A stretch of DNA of 64,000 nt, from NCBI GenBank assembly GCA_019186965.1, contig JABARV010000005.1, positions 143,589 to 207,588 on the forward strand, in the 5' to 3' direction. Positions 18,521 to 28,404 of this stretch are shown piece by piece. Each line of letters starts with the position of its first letter. Within the stretch, counting starts at the first letter, position 1. The translations under genes and the position numbers were made by a program. Under the pieces are notes generated by a model. The model was not told the origin of the DNA. It saw nothing but the letters and a program-made list of their open reading frames with translations, and did not search any database. This DNA is from Turneriella sp. Its GTDB lineage: Bacteria; Spirochaetota; Leptospiria; Turneriellales; Turneriellaceae.

Positions 18521-19669
18521 ATGACGCACCGCCAAGGAGAAATACTACGCGCTCTTGTAAAAGAGTATGTGACAAGCGGAGAACCCGTCAGCTCGCAAAT
18601 TCTTGTCGAGAAATTTGGTATGGCATTTTCTCCTGCAACTGTACGCAAAGAAATGTCTGTCCTTGAGCAAATGGGGCTTTTAAGCTCACCACACACCTCC
18701 GCAGGGCGCATCCCTACAGACCGTGCTTTCCAGCTCTATTTAGCCGACTTAGTACACTTATTCGAGATAACCCTCAACCAAAAAACAGAACTCGAAAACC
18801 TCTACCGCTCCGCCGCACTACAACTCGACCAGCTACTTAAAACAACTGCGCAAATGCTTTCACAGACATCCAATTTCGCAGGGATTGTCCTTGCGCCTAA
18901 CAGCGTTGTCTCTACAATAAAGCGCATCGAACTTATTTCTGTTATGGAAAGCTTGGTGCTCATGGTAATGGTTAGCTCTTCGGGCGCAATATACGAAAAA
19001 AAAATAAAACTCGAACGTATTATAAACCAAGAAGATTTGTACAAAATTAGCCGTTACCTAAACCAAAACCTCAAAGGACACGATTTGGGAGACGTGCAAG
19101 AGCGCGGACTGGAGTTTTTACGCGCATCGATTACCGAACTGGGGGAGCTTTCCGATATCGGTACGCAAGTAACACAGGCGATTGTGTATAATCCCCCCGA
19201 CCAAACAATCCACATCGAGGGCGATGCAAATTTATACCGTAAAATTTACGAGCTAACTCCAGACCGCCACAAAGCCGACCGCATTATTAAACAACTTGAA
19301 AGCAAAGATTACATAGCGTCCATTTTCGAAAAAATGAAAAATTTACCACAGGTAGGCTCGCAGGTGGGGATCGAAATCGACGGTGAAACTTTGTCGGGAA
19401 TAACAATTCTTGGAAAAGGATATACATTAAGCGGCAAAAGCGTTGGCGCACTTGGGGTCATAGGCGCCAATAGAATGCCTTATGAAAAAATAATCCCTGC
19501 TCTGGATTACAGCTCACAAATTCTCTCGAACGTATTGGGTGAAAAAACAAACATTGAACTTGCAAGCGAAGAGCTCAAGGTGAACGAAATCGAAGTTACC
19601 GCACGTAAAGAGATTACCGGAAAAACGGTAAAAACTAAACCCACTAGTGCACGGGGAAAAATACATTAA
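18521..19669 (+). CDS. hrcA: Heat-inducible transcription repressor HrcA
   Basis: A 382-residue repressor that binds CIRCE and is kept active by chaperones, so the operon rises on heat stress. It has an N-terminal winged helix (TPTDRAFQLY follows the wing, after VRKEMSVLEQMGLLSSPHTSAGRIP), a GAF-like middle domain and a C-terminal dimerisation region (GVIGANRMPYEKIIPALDYSS, the family signature). The last 40 residues form a Lys/Thr-rich extension beyond the usual end. The first gene of the operon, it has little Shine-Dalgarno sequence because CIRCE occupies its leader. Confidence 0.96.
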   Translation: MTHRQGEILRALVKEYVTSGEPVSSQILVEKFGMAFSPATVRKEMSVLEQMGLLSSPHTSAGRIPTDRAFQLYLADLVHLFEITLNQKTELENLYRSAALQLDQLLKTTAQMLSQTSNFAGIVLAPNSVVSTIKRIELISVMESLVLMVMVSSSGAIYEKKIKLERIINQEDLYKISRYLNQNLKGHDLGDVQERGLEFLRASITELGELSDIGTQVTQAIVYNPPDQTIHIEGDANLYRKIYELTPDRHKADRIIKQLESKDYIASIFEKMKNLPQVGSQVGIEIDGETLSGITILGKGYTLSGKSVGALGVIGANRMPYEKIIPALDYSSQILSNVLGEKTNIELASEELKVNEIEVTARKEITGKTVKTKPTSARGKIH

Positions 19670-19691
19670 ATATATATTTAAGGAGAAATGC

Positions 19692-20330
19692 ATGACCGAA
19701 GAGCGTACCGAAGAAGAAAACAAAATGCACGAAAGCGCAGGAACAGAGGATGAACAAAGCTCTCAAAAAATTGCGGAGGCAACAAATACGCTTAACGATG
19801 CGTCGAAAGAAAGTACATCGGTAGAAATAGATACGCTCAAAGCGCAAATAGAATCTCTTACATCGAGTTTGCAGCGCGAGCGTGCCGAATTCACTAATTT
19901 TCGTAAACGTGCCCTTACCGAAAAAGAACAACAAGCAGCGTTAACCACTGCGCGGCTTTTAAACGACCTTCTTCCCGCGTTAGATGCGTTTGATCAATTT
20001 TTTATCGCGTATAGCGAAAAGAGTAAAGCGAACACAGATATACAAGCGATTGTCGAAGGAGTCGAACTTGTACAGAAACAAATCGTTCGTGTTTTTAGCG
20101 AATCGGGTGTCGAAGAATTTAATCCCGTTGGTGAAGAATTTGATCCAACGGTTATGGAAGCCCTCACCCTCGTTGAAGGAGATGTGCCCGTCGAAACGGT
20201 AATGCAAGTATTCCAAAAAGGATACCGCATCCAAGGAAAACTAATCCGCGCAGCACGTGTAGTTGTAGCAAAACCAAAAACACCCGCTGAAGCAAACGCT
20301 GCAAGCGAAGAGAACAAAGTTATACAATAA
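19692..20330 (+). CDS. grpE: Nucleotide exchange factor GrpE
   Basis: The cochaperone that releases ADP from DnaK. I place the start at the ATG at 19692 because AAGGAG lies 6 bases upstream, giving 212 residues; an in-frame GTG at 19647 would overlap hrcA. The N-terminal acidic tail is followed by a long coiled coil (about 45-115, SLTSSLQRERAEFTNFRKRA) and the beta-wing domain (about 135-190, EEFDPTVMEALTLVEGDVP, VFQKGYRIQGKLIRAARVVVAK). Second gene of the heat-shock operon. Confidence 0.95.
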   Translation: MTEERTEEENKMHESAGTEDEQSSQKIAEATNTLNDASKESTSVEIDTLKAQIESLTSSLQRERAEFTNFRKRALTEKEQQAALTTARLLNDLLPALDAFDQFFIAYSEKSKANTDIQAIVEGVELVQKQIVRVFSESGVEEFNPVGEEFDPTVMEALTLVEGDVPVETVMQVFQKGYRIQGKLIRAARVVVAKPKTPAEANAASEENKVIQ

Positions 20331-20357
20331 AACAATAGGTATTAGAAGGAGTAAAAA

Positions 20358-22271
20358 ATGGCAAAAGAAAAAATAATCGGAATCGACCTTGGAACTACCA
20401 ACTCATGCGTTTCCGTTATGGAAGGTGGCGAGGCTATTGTTATCGCCAATAGCGAAGGAGCGCGTACAACGCCCTCGATTGTAGCTTTTACAGATAAGGG
20501 AGAAACTCTTACAGGACAAGTTGCAAAAAACCAAATGGTCACAAACCCCGAGAACACACTGCGTTCTGTAAAACGTTTTATTGGCCGCCGCTTTCAAGAG
20601 GTAGGCGACGAACTGCGTAAGGTTGCGTATAAGGTTAAAGAAGGGCCATCTAAAGACGTGTTAATCCAAACACGCGATAAGGACTACCGCCCCGAAGAAA
20701 TCTCCGCACGCGTGCTTACCAAAATGAAACAAACAGCAGAAGAGTATTTGGGAACTAAAGTCGAAAAGGCTGTCGTTACAGTGCCTGCGTATTTTAACGA
20801 CGAACAACGCCAAGCGACCAAAGACGCTGGACGCATCGCTGGTTTAGATGTCGTGCGGATTATCAACGAACCAACCGCCGCCGCGCTTGCGTACGGGCTT
20901 GATCGTGATAAATCGGGCGAAGTAATTGCCGTCTACGACTTAGGCGGTGGTACGTTCGATATCTCAATTCTCGAATTAGCCGACAACGTCTTTGAAGTCA
21001 AGGCGACAAACGGCGATACCAAATTGGGCGGCGACGACTTCGACCAAGCAGTTATCGAGTGGATTGTCTCTGAATTTAAAAAAGAAACCGCAATAGATGT
21101 CAGCAAAGATAAAATGGCTTTGCAGCGTTTACAAGAAGCGGCAGAAAAAGCTAAAATAGAGCTTTCCAATAAAGAAACTGCGGATATCAACATTCCCTTT
21201 ATTACGATGGACGCCTCTGGTCCGCGCCACCTTAACATGACGCTTACCCGTGCAAAATTTAACCAACTGACCTCTGCACTTGTTGAACGCTCTGTTGAAC
21301 CGTGCAAAAAATGTATCGCCGATTCAGGATACAGCATAAACGAAATTAACAAAGTTGTTTTGGTGGGTGGTTCAACACGGATCCCTGCGGTACGCGAAAA
21401 AGTAAAAGAGATTTTCGGCAAAGAACCAGATAAGTCGATTAACCCCGACGAGGCGGTTGCTATTGGCGCGGCTATCCAAGGCGGGGTGCTTGCTGGCGAA
21501 GTGACGGACGTACTTCTCCTCGACGTTACTCCCCTTTCGTTGGGAATTGAAACCTTAGGCGGCGTAATGACAAAAATTATCGCACGCAACACAACAATAC
21601 CGACAAAAAAATCTGAGGTCTTTTCTACAGCGGCAGACAACCAAACTGCGGTCGACATCCACGTGCTCCAAGGCGAGCGTGAATTGGCGCGGGATAACCG
21701 TACACTGGGACGCTTTCAGCTTTCCGAAATACCAGCGGCCCCACGCGGCACACCACAAATCGAAGTAACATTCGATATCGACGCAAACGGTATCGTACAC
21801 GTTTCGGCGAAAGATTTGAAAACCAATAAAGAACAGAAGATAAAAATTGAATCTTCAAGTTCTCTCTCAGAAGCCGAAATCGAAAAAATGGTCAAAGATG
21901 CGGAGATTAACGCAGAAGCAGATAAAAAAGCAAAAGAAGCGGCTTCACAGTATAACGAACTCGACCACATTATCTACACTACAGAAAAGATGATTGCAGA
22001 AGCAAAAAGTCTGGACGCAAGTGTAAAAAGCGAAATCGAAGGCGCGTTAAGCAAAGGTAAAGAAGCGTTAATGTCACGCGACGCGGATAAAATGAAAGCG
22101 GCGCTATCGACAATCAGCGAAGTAGTGCAAAAACACCAAGCGGCGTTTGCAAGCCAAGGGGCTACGCCTCAAAGCGAGCCACAGGCAGATGCAGGCAGTA
22201 GCGATGGCAATAGCGGCAACGAGAAAGTAGTCGATGCTGAGTTTACCGAAATAAAAGACGACAAAAAATAA
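20358..22271 (+). CDS. dnaK: Chaperone DnaK (Hsp70)
   Basis: A 637-residue Hsp70. The nucleotide-binding domain begins [18 protein letters not shown] and includes [28 protein letters not shown] and [13 protein letters not shown]. The linker [19 protein letters not shown] leads to the substrate-binding domain, followed by a helical lid and a Gly/Ser/Asp-rich tail. AGAAGGAG lies just before the ATG. Third gene of the operon, 27 bases after grpE. Confidence 0.98.
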   Translation: MAKEKIIGIDLGTTNSCVSVMEGGEAIVIANSEGARTTPSIVAFTDKGETLTGQVAKNQMVTNPENTLRSVKRFIGRRFQEVGDELRKVAYKVKEGPSKDVLIQTRDKDYRPEEISARVLTKMKQTAEEYLGTKVEKAVVTVPAYFNDEQRQATKDAGRIAGLDVVRIINEPTAAALAYGLDRDKSGEVIAVYDLGGGTFDISILELADNVFEVKATNGDTKLGGDDFDQAVIEWIVSEFKKETAIDVSKDKMALQRLQEAAEKAKIELSNKETADINIPFITMDASGPRHLNMTLTRAKFNQLTSALVERSVEPCKKCIADSGYSINEINKVVLVGGSTRIPAVREKVKEIFGKEPDKSINPDEAVAIGAAIQGGVLAGEVTDVLLLDVTPLSLGIETLGGVMTKIIARNTTIPTKKSEVFSTAADNQTAVDIHVLQGERELARDNRTLGRFQLSEIPAAPRGTPQIEVTFDIDANGIVHVSAKDLKTNKEQKIKIESSSSLSEAEIEKMVKDAEINAEADKKAKEAASQYNELDHIIYTTEKMIAEAKSLDASVKSEIEGALSKGKEALMSRDADKMKAALSTISEVVQKHQAAFASQGATPQSEPQADAGSSDGNSGNEKVVDAEFTEIKDDKK

Positions 22272-22276
22272 AATAA

Positions 22277-22302
22277 TTTCCCCCACGCATGCGTGGGGGA
22301 AA
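22277..22302 (+). promoter_or_regulatory. GC-rich stem-loop between dnaK and dnaJ
   Basis: A perfect 26-base palindrome: TTTCCCCCACGCA followed by its reverse complement TGCGTGGGGGAAA. No T-run follows, so it is not a typical terminator. It starts 6 bases after the dnaK stop and ends 14 bases before the dnaJ start, and dnaJ has no obvious Shine-Dalgarno sequence. A role in processing the transcript, protecting the dnaK message or lowering dnaJ output is likely. Confidence 0.75.
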
Positions 22303-22316
22303 AACTAAAATAATAC

Positions 22317-23435
22317 ATGGCAGATAAACGCGACTATTACGAAATACTGGGTGTTGCTAAAAGCGCATCGCTCAACGATATTAAAGCAGCATACCGCAAG
22401 CTTGCAATGCAATACCATCCCGATAAAAATCCGGGAAACGCAGAAGCTGAAAAGAAATTTAAAGAGGCTACCGAAGCGTACGAAATTTTGCGCGACGAAC
22501 AAAAGCGCAAAATTTACGACCAATACGGCCACGCTGGTTTGGGTGGCGCAGGCGCACAAGGGTTTGGCCAGGCAGCGTACAGCGACTTTTCCGATATTTT
22601 TTCGGGGACAAGCTTTGAAGATATTTTCGAAAATCTTTTCTCTGGATCGGGTTTTGGTCGTTCGCGTTCTGGAAGTTCTGCGCGGCGGGGAAGCGATTTA
22701 CGCTACAATTTAGAAATTTCGCTCGAAGAAGTTTTTAGCGGCAAAGAAGAAGAAATAGTTATTCCACGCGAAGAAAGCTGCGACGATTGCAATGGCACTG
22801 GTTCCTCCGACGGTAAACTCGACACTTGCCATATTTGTGGTGGCTCTGGACAAGTGCGCCGCTCGACAGGATTTTTTTCCGTCGCTTCGACGTGTAACAC
22901 CTGCGGCGGCACAGGAAAAATTATTAAGAACCGCTGCCGCACTTGCAGCGGACAAGGCACAGTGAGTAAAAAACGTAAACTTGCAATCCGCATTCCTGCA
23001 GGTATCGACGCGGGCACGCGGCTAAAAATTTCTGGAGAAGGCGAAGTGGGTCCACGCGGAGGTCCCTCGGGCGACCTTTACGTTGTGGTACACATACGCA
23101 AACATCCCAAGTTTGAACGCGACGGGGTTGATTTAGCGATGTATATCACTGTACCCGTAACGACAGCTATTTTGGGCGGCGAGGTCACCGTCGAAACACT
23201 GGATAAAAGTAAAGTCAAAGTAAAAATACCCGCTGGTACACAACCCGATACCCTTTTTCGTGTCCGCGGCAAGGGACTGCCTTACATGGGGGGACAGGGC
23301 AGGTTTGGCGATCTTATTGCACACGCACGCATTGAAATTCCAAAGTCGCTTTCGGCAAAGGCAAAAAATCTTGTAAAAGAACTCGATGCCGAAATGGAAG
23401 CAAGCGGCTCTGGCATCTTTGGAAAATTTCGTTAA
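22317..23435 (+). CDS. dnaJ: Chaperone DnaJ (Hsp40, type I)
   Basis: A 372-residue type I J-protein that stimulates DnaK ATPase. The J-domain carries HPD in [10 protein letters not shown] (about residue 34). A Gly/Phe/Ser-rich region follows (about 75-125), then four zinc-finger repeats ([32 protein letters not shown]) and the C-terminal substrate-binding domains. Length and order are standard. Fourth gene of the hrcA operon, behind a strong stem-loop. Confidence 0.97.
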   Translation: MADKRDYYEILGVAKSASLNDIKAAYRKLAMQYHPDKNPGNAEAEKKFKEATEAYEILRDEQKRKIYDQYGHAGLGGAGAQGFGQAAYSDFSDIFSGTSFEDIFENLFSGSGFGRSRSGSSARRGSDLRYNLEISLEEVFSGKEEEIVIPREESCDDCNGTGSSDGKLDTCHICGGSGQVRRSTGFFSVASTCNTCGGTGKIIKNRCRTCSGQGTVSKKRKLAIRIPAGIDAGTRLKISGEGEVGPRGGPSGDLYVVVHIRKHPKFERDGVDLAMYITVPVTTAILGGEVTVETLDKSKVKVKIPAGTQPDTLFRVRGKGLPYMGGQGRFGDLIAHARIEIPKSLSAKAKNLVKELDAEMEASGSGIFGKFR

Positions 23436-23461
23436 CGTTAAAAAAAGCGTTGTAACAAACC

Positions 23462-24439
23462 ATGAAACCTCCCATTGAAAAAATTAAATTCGGCATCATT
23501 GGCGTGGGGCACATGGGTAGTTACCATCTCAACGTTGTTTCAGCCTTGCCAACGCACGAACTTGTTGGGATTTTTGACGCTCGACTTCCCTACGCAAAAG
23601 AAAAGGCTGAGTTATTTGACACAACAGCATTTGAAACTTACGAAGAACTTGTCGCAAAGTGCGACGCAGTAACAATTGCCGTGCCGACACACCTACACTT
23701 TGCCATTGCAAAGTACGCTCTTGAAAAAGGCGTACACGTTCTTGTAGAAAAACCCATTACGCTTAATATAAAAGAAGCGGAAGAGCTTATCCAAATTGCC
23801 GCACAAAAAAAATTGATTTTACAAGTAGGCCACGTTGAACGCTTCAACGGAGCCGTTATGGCGCTTGCCAACATTGTCACAGAACCGCTCTTAATCCAAA
23901 CGCGGCGCCTGCATCCACACAATAACCGTATTTTGGACGTTGGGGTCGTCCTTGATCTTTTAATCCACGATATTGACATTGTACTTAATTTAGTTAAAGC
24001 GCCGCTTATAAAGCATGCAGCAATGGGAAGCCTTGTTACAGGTAACCACGAAGATGTTGCAGTCATCGACCTACAATTTGAAGGAGGTTGCATTGCAACC
24101 TTGACAGCATCACGACTTTCACAATACAAAGAACGTACGCTTACAGTTACGCAAAAAAATAATTTTGTTATTTTAAATTATGGTGCGCAAGAAATTGAAA
24201 TCCACCGCCAAGGAAACTCGGTTACCGTAACAGCTCCTGATGAAATAAAATATTCACAGGAGTCCGTTGTTGAGCGCGTGTATGTCCACAAAGACAATCC
24301 ACTCAAAAGCGAACACGAACATTTTTACAAGTGCATTTTAGGTAAGGAAAAACCGCTTGTTACGGGCGAAACCGACCTTAGGACGCTTAAAATAGCTTTG
24401 GAAAGTATCGAACAAATTAAAGAAAATAGCAAACGATAA
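23462..24439 (+). CDS. Gfo/Idh/MocA-family oxidoreductase
   Basis: A 325-residue NAD(P)-dependent sugar or inositol dehydrogenase-like enzyme. The N-terminal Rossmann fold shows FGIIGVGHMGSYHL and the family motif HVLVEKPITLNIKEAEEL with the EKP lysine. The C-terminal domain has QVGHVERFNGAV and VLDLLIHDIDIVLNL, where the last His-Asp pair is the usual catalytic region. Members of this type are often annotated as UDP-N-acetylglucosamine 3-dehydrogenase-like proteins in lipid A or polysaccharide synthesis, but no sugar genes are adjacent here, so the substrate is open. Confidence 0.85.
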   Translation: MKPPIEKIKFGIIGVGHMGSYHLNVVSALPTHELVGIFDARLPYAKEKAELFDTTAFETYEELVAKCDAVTIAVPTHLHFAIAKYALEKGVHVLVEKPITLNIKEAEELIQIAAQKKLILQVGHVERFNGAVMALANIVTEPLLIQTRRLHPHNNRILDVGVVLDLLIHDIDIVLNLVKAPLIKHAAMGSLVTGNHEDVAVIDLQFEGGCIATLTASRLSQYKERTLTVTQKNNFVILNYGAQEIEIHRQGNSVTVTAPDEIKYSQESVVERVYVHKDNPLKSEHEHFYKCILGKEKPLVTGETDLRTLKIALESIEQIKENSKR

Positions 24440-24453
24440 CGCAAAAAAGCGTA

Positions 24454-24675
24454 CTATTCGTCTTTCCACTTAATGCACTCACCCGGGCAGTCGTCCATCG
24501 TTTCTTGCATTTTTGCATAATCTTCTTCGGGAACAATAGCATCTTGTATGTTTTGGTTATTGTTGTGCGTTTCGGAAAGATCGTCGTTATCCATCCTAAA
24601 ATATTGGGGAAGCGTATCAACACAAAGACTGCAACTGGTGCAATCGTCTTTAATAACCCATGCTTTTCGGCTCAT
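24454..24675 (-). CDS. Single-cluster ferredoxin
   Basis: A 73-residue acidic electron carrier with one iron-sulfur cluster. The ligands are in CTSCSLC (CxxCxxC, about residues 12-18) and the late DCPGEC (CP motif near 63). The layout is that of the monocluster 4Fe-4S/3Fe-4S ferredoxin I family, with a 40-residue insert rich in Asn and Asp between the halves. The redox partner is not evident. It converges with the Gfo/Idh gene. Confidence 0.9.
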   Translation of the reverse strand: MSRKAWVIKDDCTSCSLCVDTLPQYFRMDNDDLSETHNNNQNIQDAIVPEEDYAKMQETMDDCPGECIKWKDE

Positions 24676-24868
24676 AATTAGAAAGTATAAAAAGCAAACA
24701 AAGCGTCAATTTTTTGTTGCAACGCCACAAAGAAATTCGACAATTTAGTGACGTGCATTAACCAGTGATAGAGAAAATGCCAAATTTTTTGCTTCAGCAA
24801 TGGGTAAGACTTCCGATAGTAATTATGTCACATACGTGGCATTCTCCAAGGAAGGAGGATTTAAAGGC

Positions 24869-24976
24869 ATGGATGCCGTAAGGGAATTTCCCTCTAATTT
24901 TAAGGAGTATCCATGCACAAACCTTCAATTGCGGCAAGCCGTAATAAATTCAAAAAAATCTTATCCCAATACGTAA
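24869..24976 (+). CDS. Possible 35-codon leader ORF overlapping the next gene
   Basis: An ATG at 24869 follows a near-perfect Shine-Dalgarno sequence (AAGGAGG at 24852-24858, 10 bases away) and opens 35 codons ending with TAA at 24974. It overlaps the first third of the 76-residue gene in another frame. The start codon sits inside the small palindrome GGCATGGATGCC. It could be a leader peptide that tunes translation of the following gene, or the ribosome site could simply be accidental. The peptide has no recognisable similarity. Confidence 0.3.
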   Translation: MDAVREFPSNFKEYPCTNLQLRQAVINSKKSYPNT

Positions 24977-25143
24977 AACACCAAGGGTTAGACTTAGAGG
25001 TTACCCTAAAAACGGGAGAAAGAGTAACCCTATCTAAAATGCGTAAAATTGAAGGTGATCATGTTGTTTCCCGTACAGCGCGGGGGGCAGAATCATCGCT
25101 TGCTATTCGAGACATCCGCCACTTGGAAGTTTTTGTCAGTTAA
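24913..25143 (+). CDS. Small protein with possible Sm/Hfq-like fold
   Basis: A 76-residue basic protein that I do not recognise by name. AAGGAG lies 5 bases before the ATG. The order of segments resembles Hfq: an N-terminal amphipathic helix (FKKILSQYVKHQ), then LEVTLKTGERVTLSKMRKIEGDHVVSRT, matching Sm motif 1 (V-L--G--------D-HVV), and a last strand AIRDIRHLEVF, where Hfq has YKHAIS-IVP. The length also fits Hfq. The match is by pattern only. It is followed by a strong hairpin and stands alone. Confidence 0.7.
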   Translation: MHKPSIAASRNKFKKILSQYVKHQGLDLEVTLKTGERVTLSKMRKIEGDHVVSRTARGAESSLAIRDIRHLEVFVS

Positions 25144-25151
25144 GTAAGCAA

Positions 25152-25181
25152 CCTCATGCGCCAACTCGTTGGCGCATGAGG
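25152..25181 (+). terminator. Strong hairpin after the small Sm-like gene
   Basis: Perfect 13-bp arms (CCTCATGCGCCAA and TTGGCGCATGAGG) around a CTCG loop, 8 bases after the stop codon. No T-run follows, so termination may be weak or the stem may protect the 3' end. Confidence 0.55.
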
Positions 25182-25239
25182 CTCTAAGCAAATTCCCTAA
25201 CTTTATTGCCAACGTGTCTAAGGCAGCTTTTCTGTACCC

Positions 25240-26208
25240 GTGCGCCGGATCGCTGCATTATGGCCGCTCGTTTTTTTAGCCGCGTGCGCCACATCCCCTA
25301 ATTCAGGACCTCCCGTTCGGTTCGACGAAGTTATTGCACGCGCTACTACCCTTACAGAGACTGGGAGTGTCGATGAGGCCAAGTATGGCGAACTTGTCGA
25401 CGCGCTCAAACGAATCCGCGAAGACGCATCCTACTACAAAAGTAACGCACAAAATATGCTTCTCGCCGAAAATTTTATGAAGCTCTTTCCTTCCGTTACG
25501 TGCGAATTGGAAGTAGCCGAGCCCGACGAAAAAATAACTGTTGCGCACGGATACAAAAACCCACTCGAACTTGTCGCTACTTGCCCGGCTAAGGCCCCTT
25601 TTGCCTTCGAAACGACGAGCGATGCGGTAAAACTTAAAGGTGAAAGCTTTACTTTTAACGATGGAAAACTTTCGGCAAAATTACGCGTCGAAGGAGTAGA
25701 TAAAAATCCCGCTAAAAACACAATCCGTTTTGGAGCGCGTTACTACGCCTCTGAACTTTTAACACTACTGCGCCTCGACTTTGATAGCGTTGACAAGAGT
25801 GTCATTGCAATCAATCCTGTAGAATACAAACTTGCAAGGGCCCCTTCTCCCGATGAAAGCGAAAATGGAGTCGCACTTCGCTCCACAAACGATTCTGCGG
25901 TACACGAAGGAAAAAATGCACCCACAGAAATCAGCCTAAAAGTTGAATTCAAGAAAGGTTCTATACAGCTTACACGTGAGATGCGTGAAAAAATTGCAGC
26001 ACTTAAAATTTCTCCAGGACAAAAAGTGCGTATTACAGGCTACGGAGACAAAACGGGTAAAAATATGGAGGCTATTGCAAACCTACGTGCGCGTGTTATA
26101 GCTTCTTTCCTTAACGAAACTACAGGTGAAGTCGACGCTGTTCTTGAATGGAAACACAAACCCGATAGCGGTATGGAAAGCATGGCTTTCATAGAAGGAG
26201 TTAAATAA
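25240..26208 (+). CDS. Lipoprotein with OmpA-like C-terminal region
   Basis: A 322-residue exported lipoprotein. It starts at a GTG and has a short signal peptide with lipobox LAAC (Cys16). The C-terminal 100 residues (ISLKVEFKKGSIQLTREMREKIAAL, VRITGYGDKTGKNMEAIANLRARVIASFL) follow the pattern of an OmpA-family peptidoglycan-binding domain, though the usual D and R anchors are only partly present. The middle region (about 75-215) is unrecognised. It sits directly before ccmF (stop and start adjacent) and is likely cotranscribed. A structural envelope role is inferred. Confidence 0.7.
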   Translation: MRRIAALWPLVFLAACATSPNSGPPVRFDEVIARATTLTETGSVDEAKYGELVDALKRIREDASYYKSNAQNMLLAENFMKLFPSVTCELEVAEPDEKITVAHGYKNPLELVATCPAKAPFAFETTSDAVKLKGESFTFNDGKLSAKLRVEGVDKNPAKNTIRFGARYYASELLTLLRLDFDSVDKSVIAINPVEYKLARAPSPDESENGVALRSTNDSAVHEGKNAPTEISLKVEFKKGSIQLTREMREKIAALKISPGQKVRITGYGDKTGKNMEAIANLRARVIASFLNETTGEVDAVLEWKHKPDSGMESMAFIEGVK

Positions 26209-28392
26209 ATGCATATTTTTGCCTCAATCGTTTTTAACTTGATGCTTGCAACTGCAGGGTACGCAGTACTTACAGCGCTCCTTTATATCATCCAAGTACG
26301 CCGCGTACGTTTGGCCGCTGGCCAAACGCCCGCCGATGCTCTTTACGCAACTAAAGCTTTGCGCACTTCACTTTCGTCGGCGCGTTCCGCAGTAGAATTA
26401 CACCTTATCGCAGTTTCCATTTGTGTTGCTCTTCTTTTATACATGCTTGCTACAGCGGATTTTTCCATCGTGTACGTTGCAGAGCACGTCAACTTACAGC
26501 TCCCAATGTTCTACCGCCTCACCTCGCTTTGGGCAGGGCAAGCAGGTTCGATGCTTTGGTGGAATTTTTTAGTTATACTCTTTTCTTACTTAGCAATACG
26601 CCACATACGTAAGGTCGAACCCGTGCTTGAACCTTACATGATTGCAATACTCATGGCTATTTCATTATTTTTTACTGCGATTGGCTGCTTTGCGCCAAGC
26701 TCAGACCCATTCCGTATTTTTCAAGCGGGTATAGATGTGTATGCACAACCCGAGGGGCGTGGGCTTAACCCACTACTCCAACATTGGGCGATGATTATCC
26801 ATCCGCCAATTTTATACTTGGGCTACGTTGCATTTGCCGTGCCTTTCGCGATAGCTATGTCTGCCCTCCTTTATAGCCGCAATAGCAAAAATACTGCCGA
26901 AGCTGTAGGGCTGCAAAGCCTTGCTGTTTCTCAACGTTGGATTAAATATGTGCGGCGTTGGACTATTTTCAGTTGGTTCTTCTTGGGCGCGGGGATCCTT
27001 TTGGGCGGCAAATGGGCATACGAAGAACTTGGCTGGGGTGGTTACTGGGCATGGGACCCTGTCGAGAACGCTTCTTTAATGCCGTGGCTTACCGCAACGG
27101 CTTTCCTCCACTCGATTATCGTCGAAGAAAAACGGGGAATGCTTAAAGTGTGGAACATGGTTTTGGTTTCGATTACTTTCATCATGACCGTTGTCGGTAC
27201 AGCGCTTACCCGTTCGGGTGTTGTGCAGTCTGTACACGCGTTTGCCCAATCCAATTTAGGGGGATTTTTTCTTGCGTTCATTATCCTCATTATACTTTTT
27301 TGCGCATGGCTGATTTACCGCCGCTACGATTTACTCAAGTCGGCGACGCCCATTGAGTCCCTCCTAAGCCGCGAGGTAGGTTTTCTCTTTAACAATGTAC
27401 TTTTGCTTGCATCGCTTTTTATCGTCTTTTTTGGTACAATGTACCCTACTATAAGCGAAGCCATTTCAGGAAGGCGTGAGTCTGTTACCGCAGAATGGTT
27501 TAACCGTTTTATGGCTCCCATGGGAATCATTATTTTATTTCTAACGGGATTAGGCCCCCTACTTGCGTGGCGGGTTACAAAGCTTAAAGTACTCTTTAAA
27601 AATTTACGCCTACCCCTCGCTATGGCGTTTGTTGCCGCGCTTGCTGCATTTTTTATCGCAGGAGGATTTGTCCTCCATTGGAACACAACACGCATTCTAG
27701 CCCTTTTCACATTTGCGGGATCTGCATTCGTTATTACTGGAGTTCTCGAAGAATGGTATAAAGCAAGCCGTGCGCGGCGTGACTACACCCGTGAGAATTT
27801 TTTTATCGCACACCTACTTGTTCTTTTCCAAAACAAGCGCCGTTTTTTGGGTTACATGGTACACATCGCCATGGCGATTTTATTTTCGGGCTTTGCCGGC
27901 CTTTCTTTTGGAACAGAAGGAAGGCTAACCCTTGCGCAGGGCGAAACACAGGAATTTAGCGGCTACCAAATCCATATCGAAAAATATGAGGAGAAAATGA
28001 TGCCCGAAGGTGCGCGTGTGCCACTTTATGGAACGCGTATGGTTACCATCGCGGTTTATAAAGATAATAAACTTTTAGGGCGCGACACCACAGAAATCCG
28101 CACATACCCAATGTTCAGCTTTCGCGACGCAGCATTTTCCGATTCACAAAACACTTCAGAGCCTGCAATCATCTCGACACTCTTCCGTGATGTCTATGTG
28201 CAGCTAGGCGGCGATGAAAAAGGCCGCCTTGTAATGCAGGTGTGGATCAACCCGCTCGTGCGCTGGGTATGGGCTGGTTTTGGATTTTACATCATTATGG
28301 GCCTTTTACTTTTGCTTCCTATTGGCGAAAAAAAGGTTCTCCGTTTGGGACGCTTTACACTCTCTGTTACTCCACAGCCCAAAACGGCGTAA
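26209..28392 (+). CDS. ccmF: Cytochrome c haem-lyase subunit CcmF
   Basis: A 727-residue multi-pass inner-membrane protein of system I cytochrome c maturation, which attaches haem to CxxCH motifs in the periplasm. The tryptophan-rich WWD haem-handling motif is visible as WGGYWAWDPVENASLMPWL (about 276-294). Conserved histidines near IIHPPILYLGYV and the late transmembrane segments match the family. GAAGGAG lies 9 bases upstream of the ATG. No other ccm gene is present in this window. One probable client, the CxxCH lipoprotein at 54,739, is. Confidence 0.93.
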   Translation: MHIFASIVFNLMLATAGYAVLTALLYIIQVRRVRLAAGQTPADALYATKALRTSLSSARSAVELHLIAVSICVALLLYMLATADFSIVYVAEHVNLQLPMFYRLTSLWAGQAGSMLWWNFLVILFSYLAIRHIRKVEPVLEPYMIAILMAISLFFTAIGCFAPSSDPFRIFQAGIDVYAQPEGRGLNPLLQHWAMIIHPPILYLGYVAFAVPFAIAMSALLYSRNSKNTAEAVGLQSLAVSQRWIKYVRRWTIFSWFFLGAGILLGGKWAYEELGWGGYWAWDPVENASLMPWLTATAFLHSIIVEEKRGMLKVWNMVLVSITFIMTVVGTALTRSGVVQSVHAFAQSNLGGFFLAFIILIILFCAWLIYRRYDLLKSATPIESLLSREVGFLFNNVLLLASLFIVFFGTMYPTISEAISGRRESVTAEWFNRFMAPMGIIILFLTGLGPLLAWRVTKLKVLFKNLRLPLAMAFVAALAAFFIAGGFVLHWNTTRILALFTFAGSAFVITGVLEEWYKASRARRDYTRENFFIAHLLVLFQNKRRFLGYMVHIAMAILFSGFAGLSFGTEGRLTLAQGETQEFSGYQIHIEKYEEKMMPEGARVPLYGTRMVTIAVYKDNKLLGRDTTEIRTYPMFSFRDAAFSDSQNTSEPAIISTLFRDVYVQLGGDEKGRLVMQVWINPLVRWVWAGFGFYIIMGLLLLLPIGEKKVLRLGRFTLSVTPQPKTA

Positions 28393-28404
28393 GCGCCAAA
28401 TGCA

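Noticed and set aside
20933..21658. 241-codon open frame opposite dnaK
   Set aside because: An antisense shadow typical of the codon usage of dnaK; the Ser-rich product has no family pattern.
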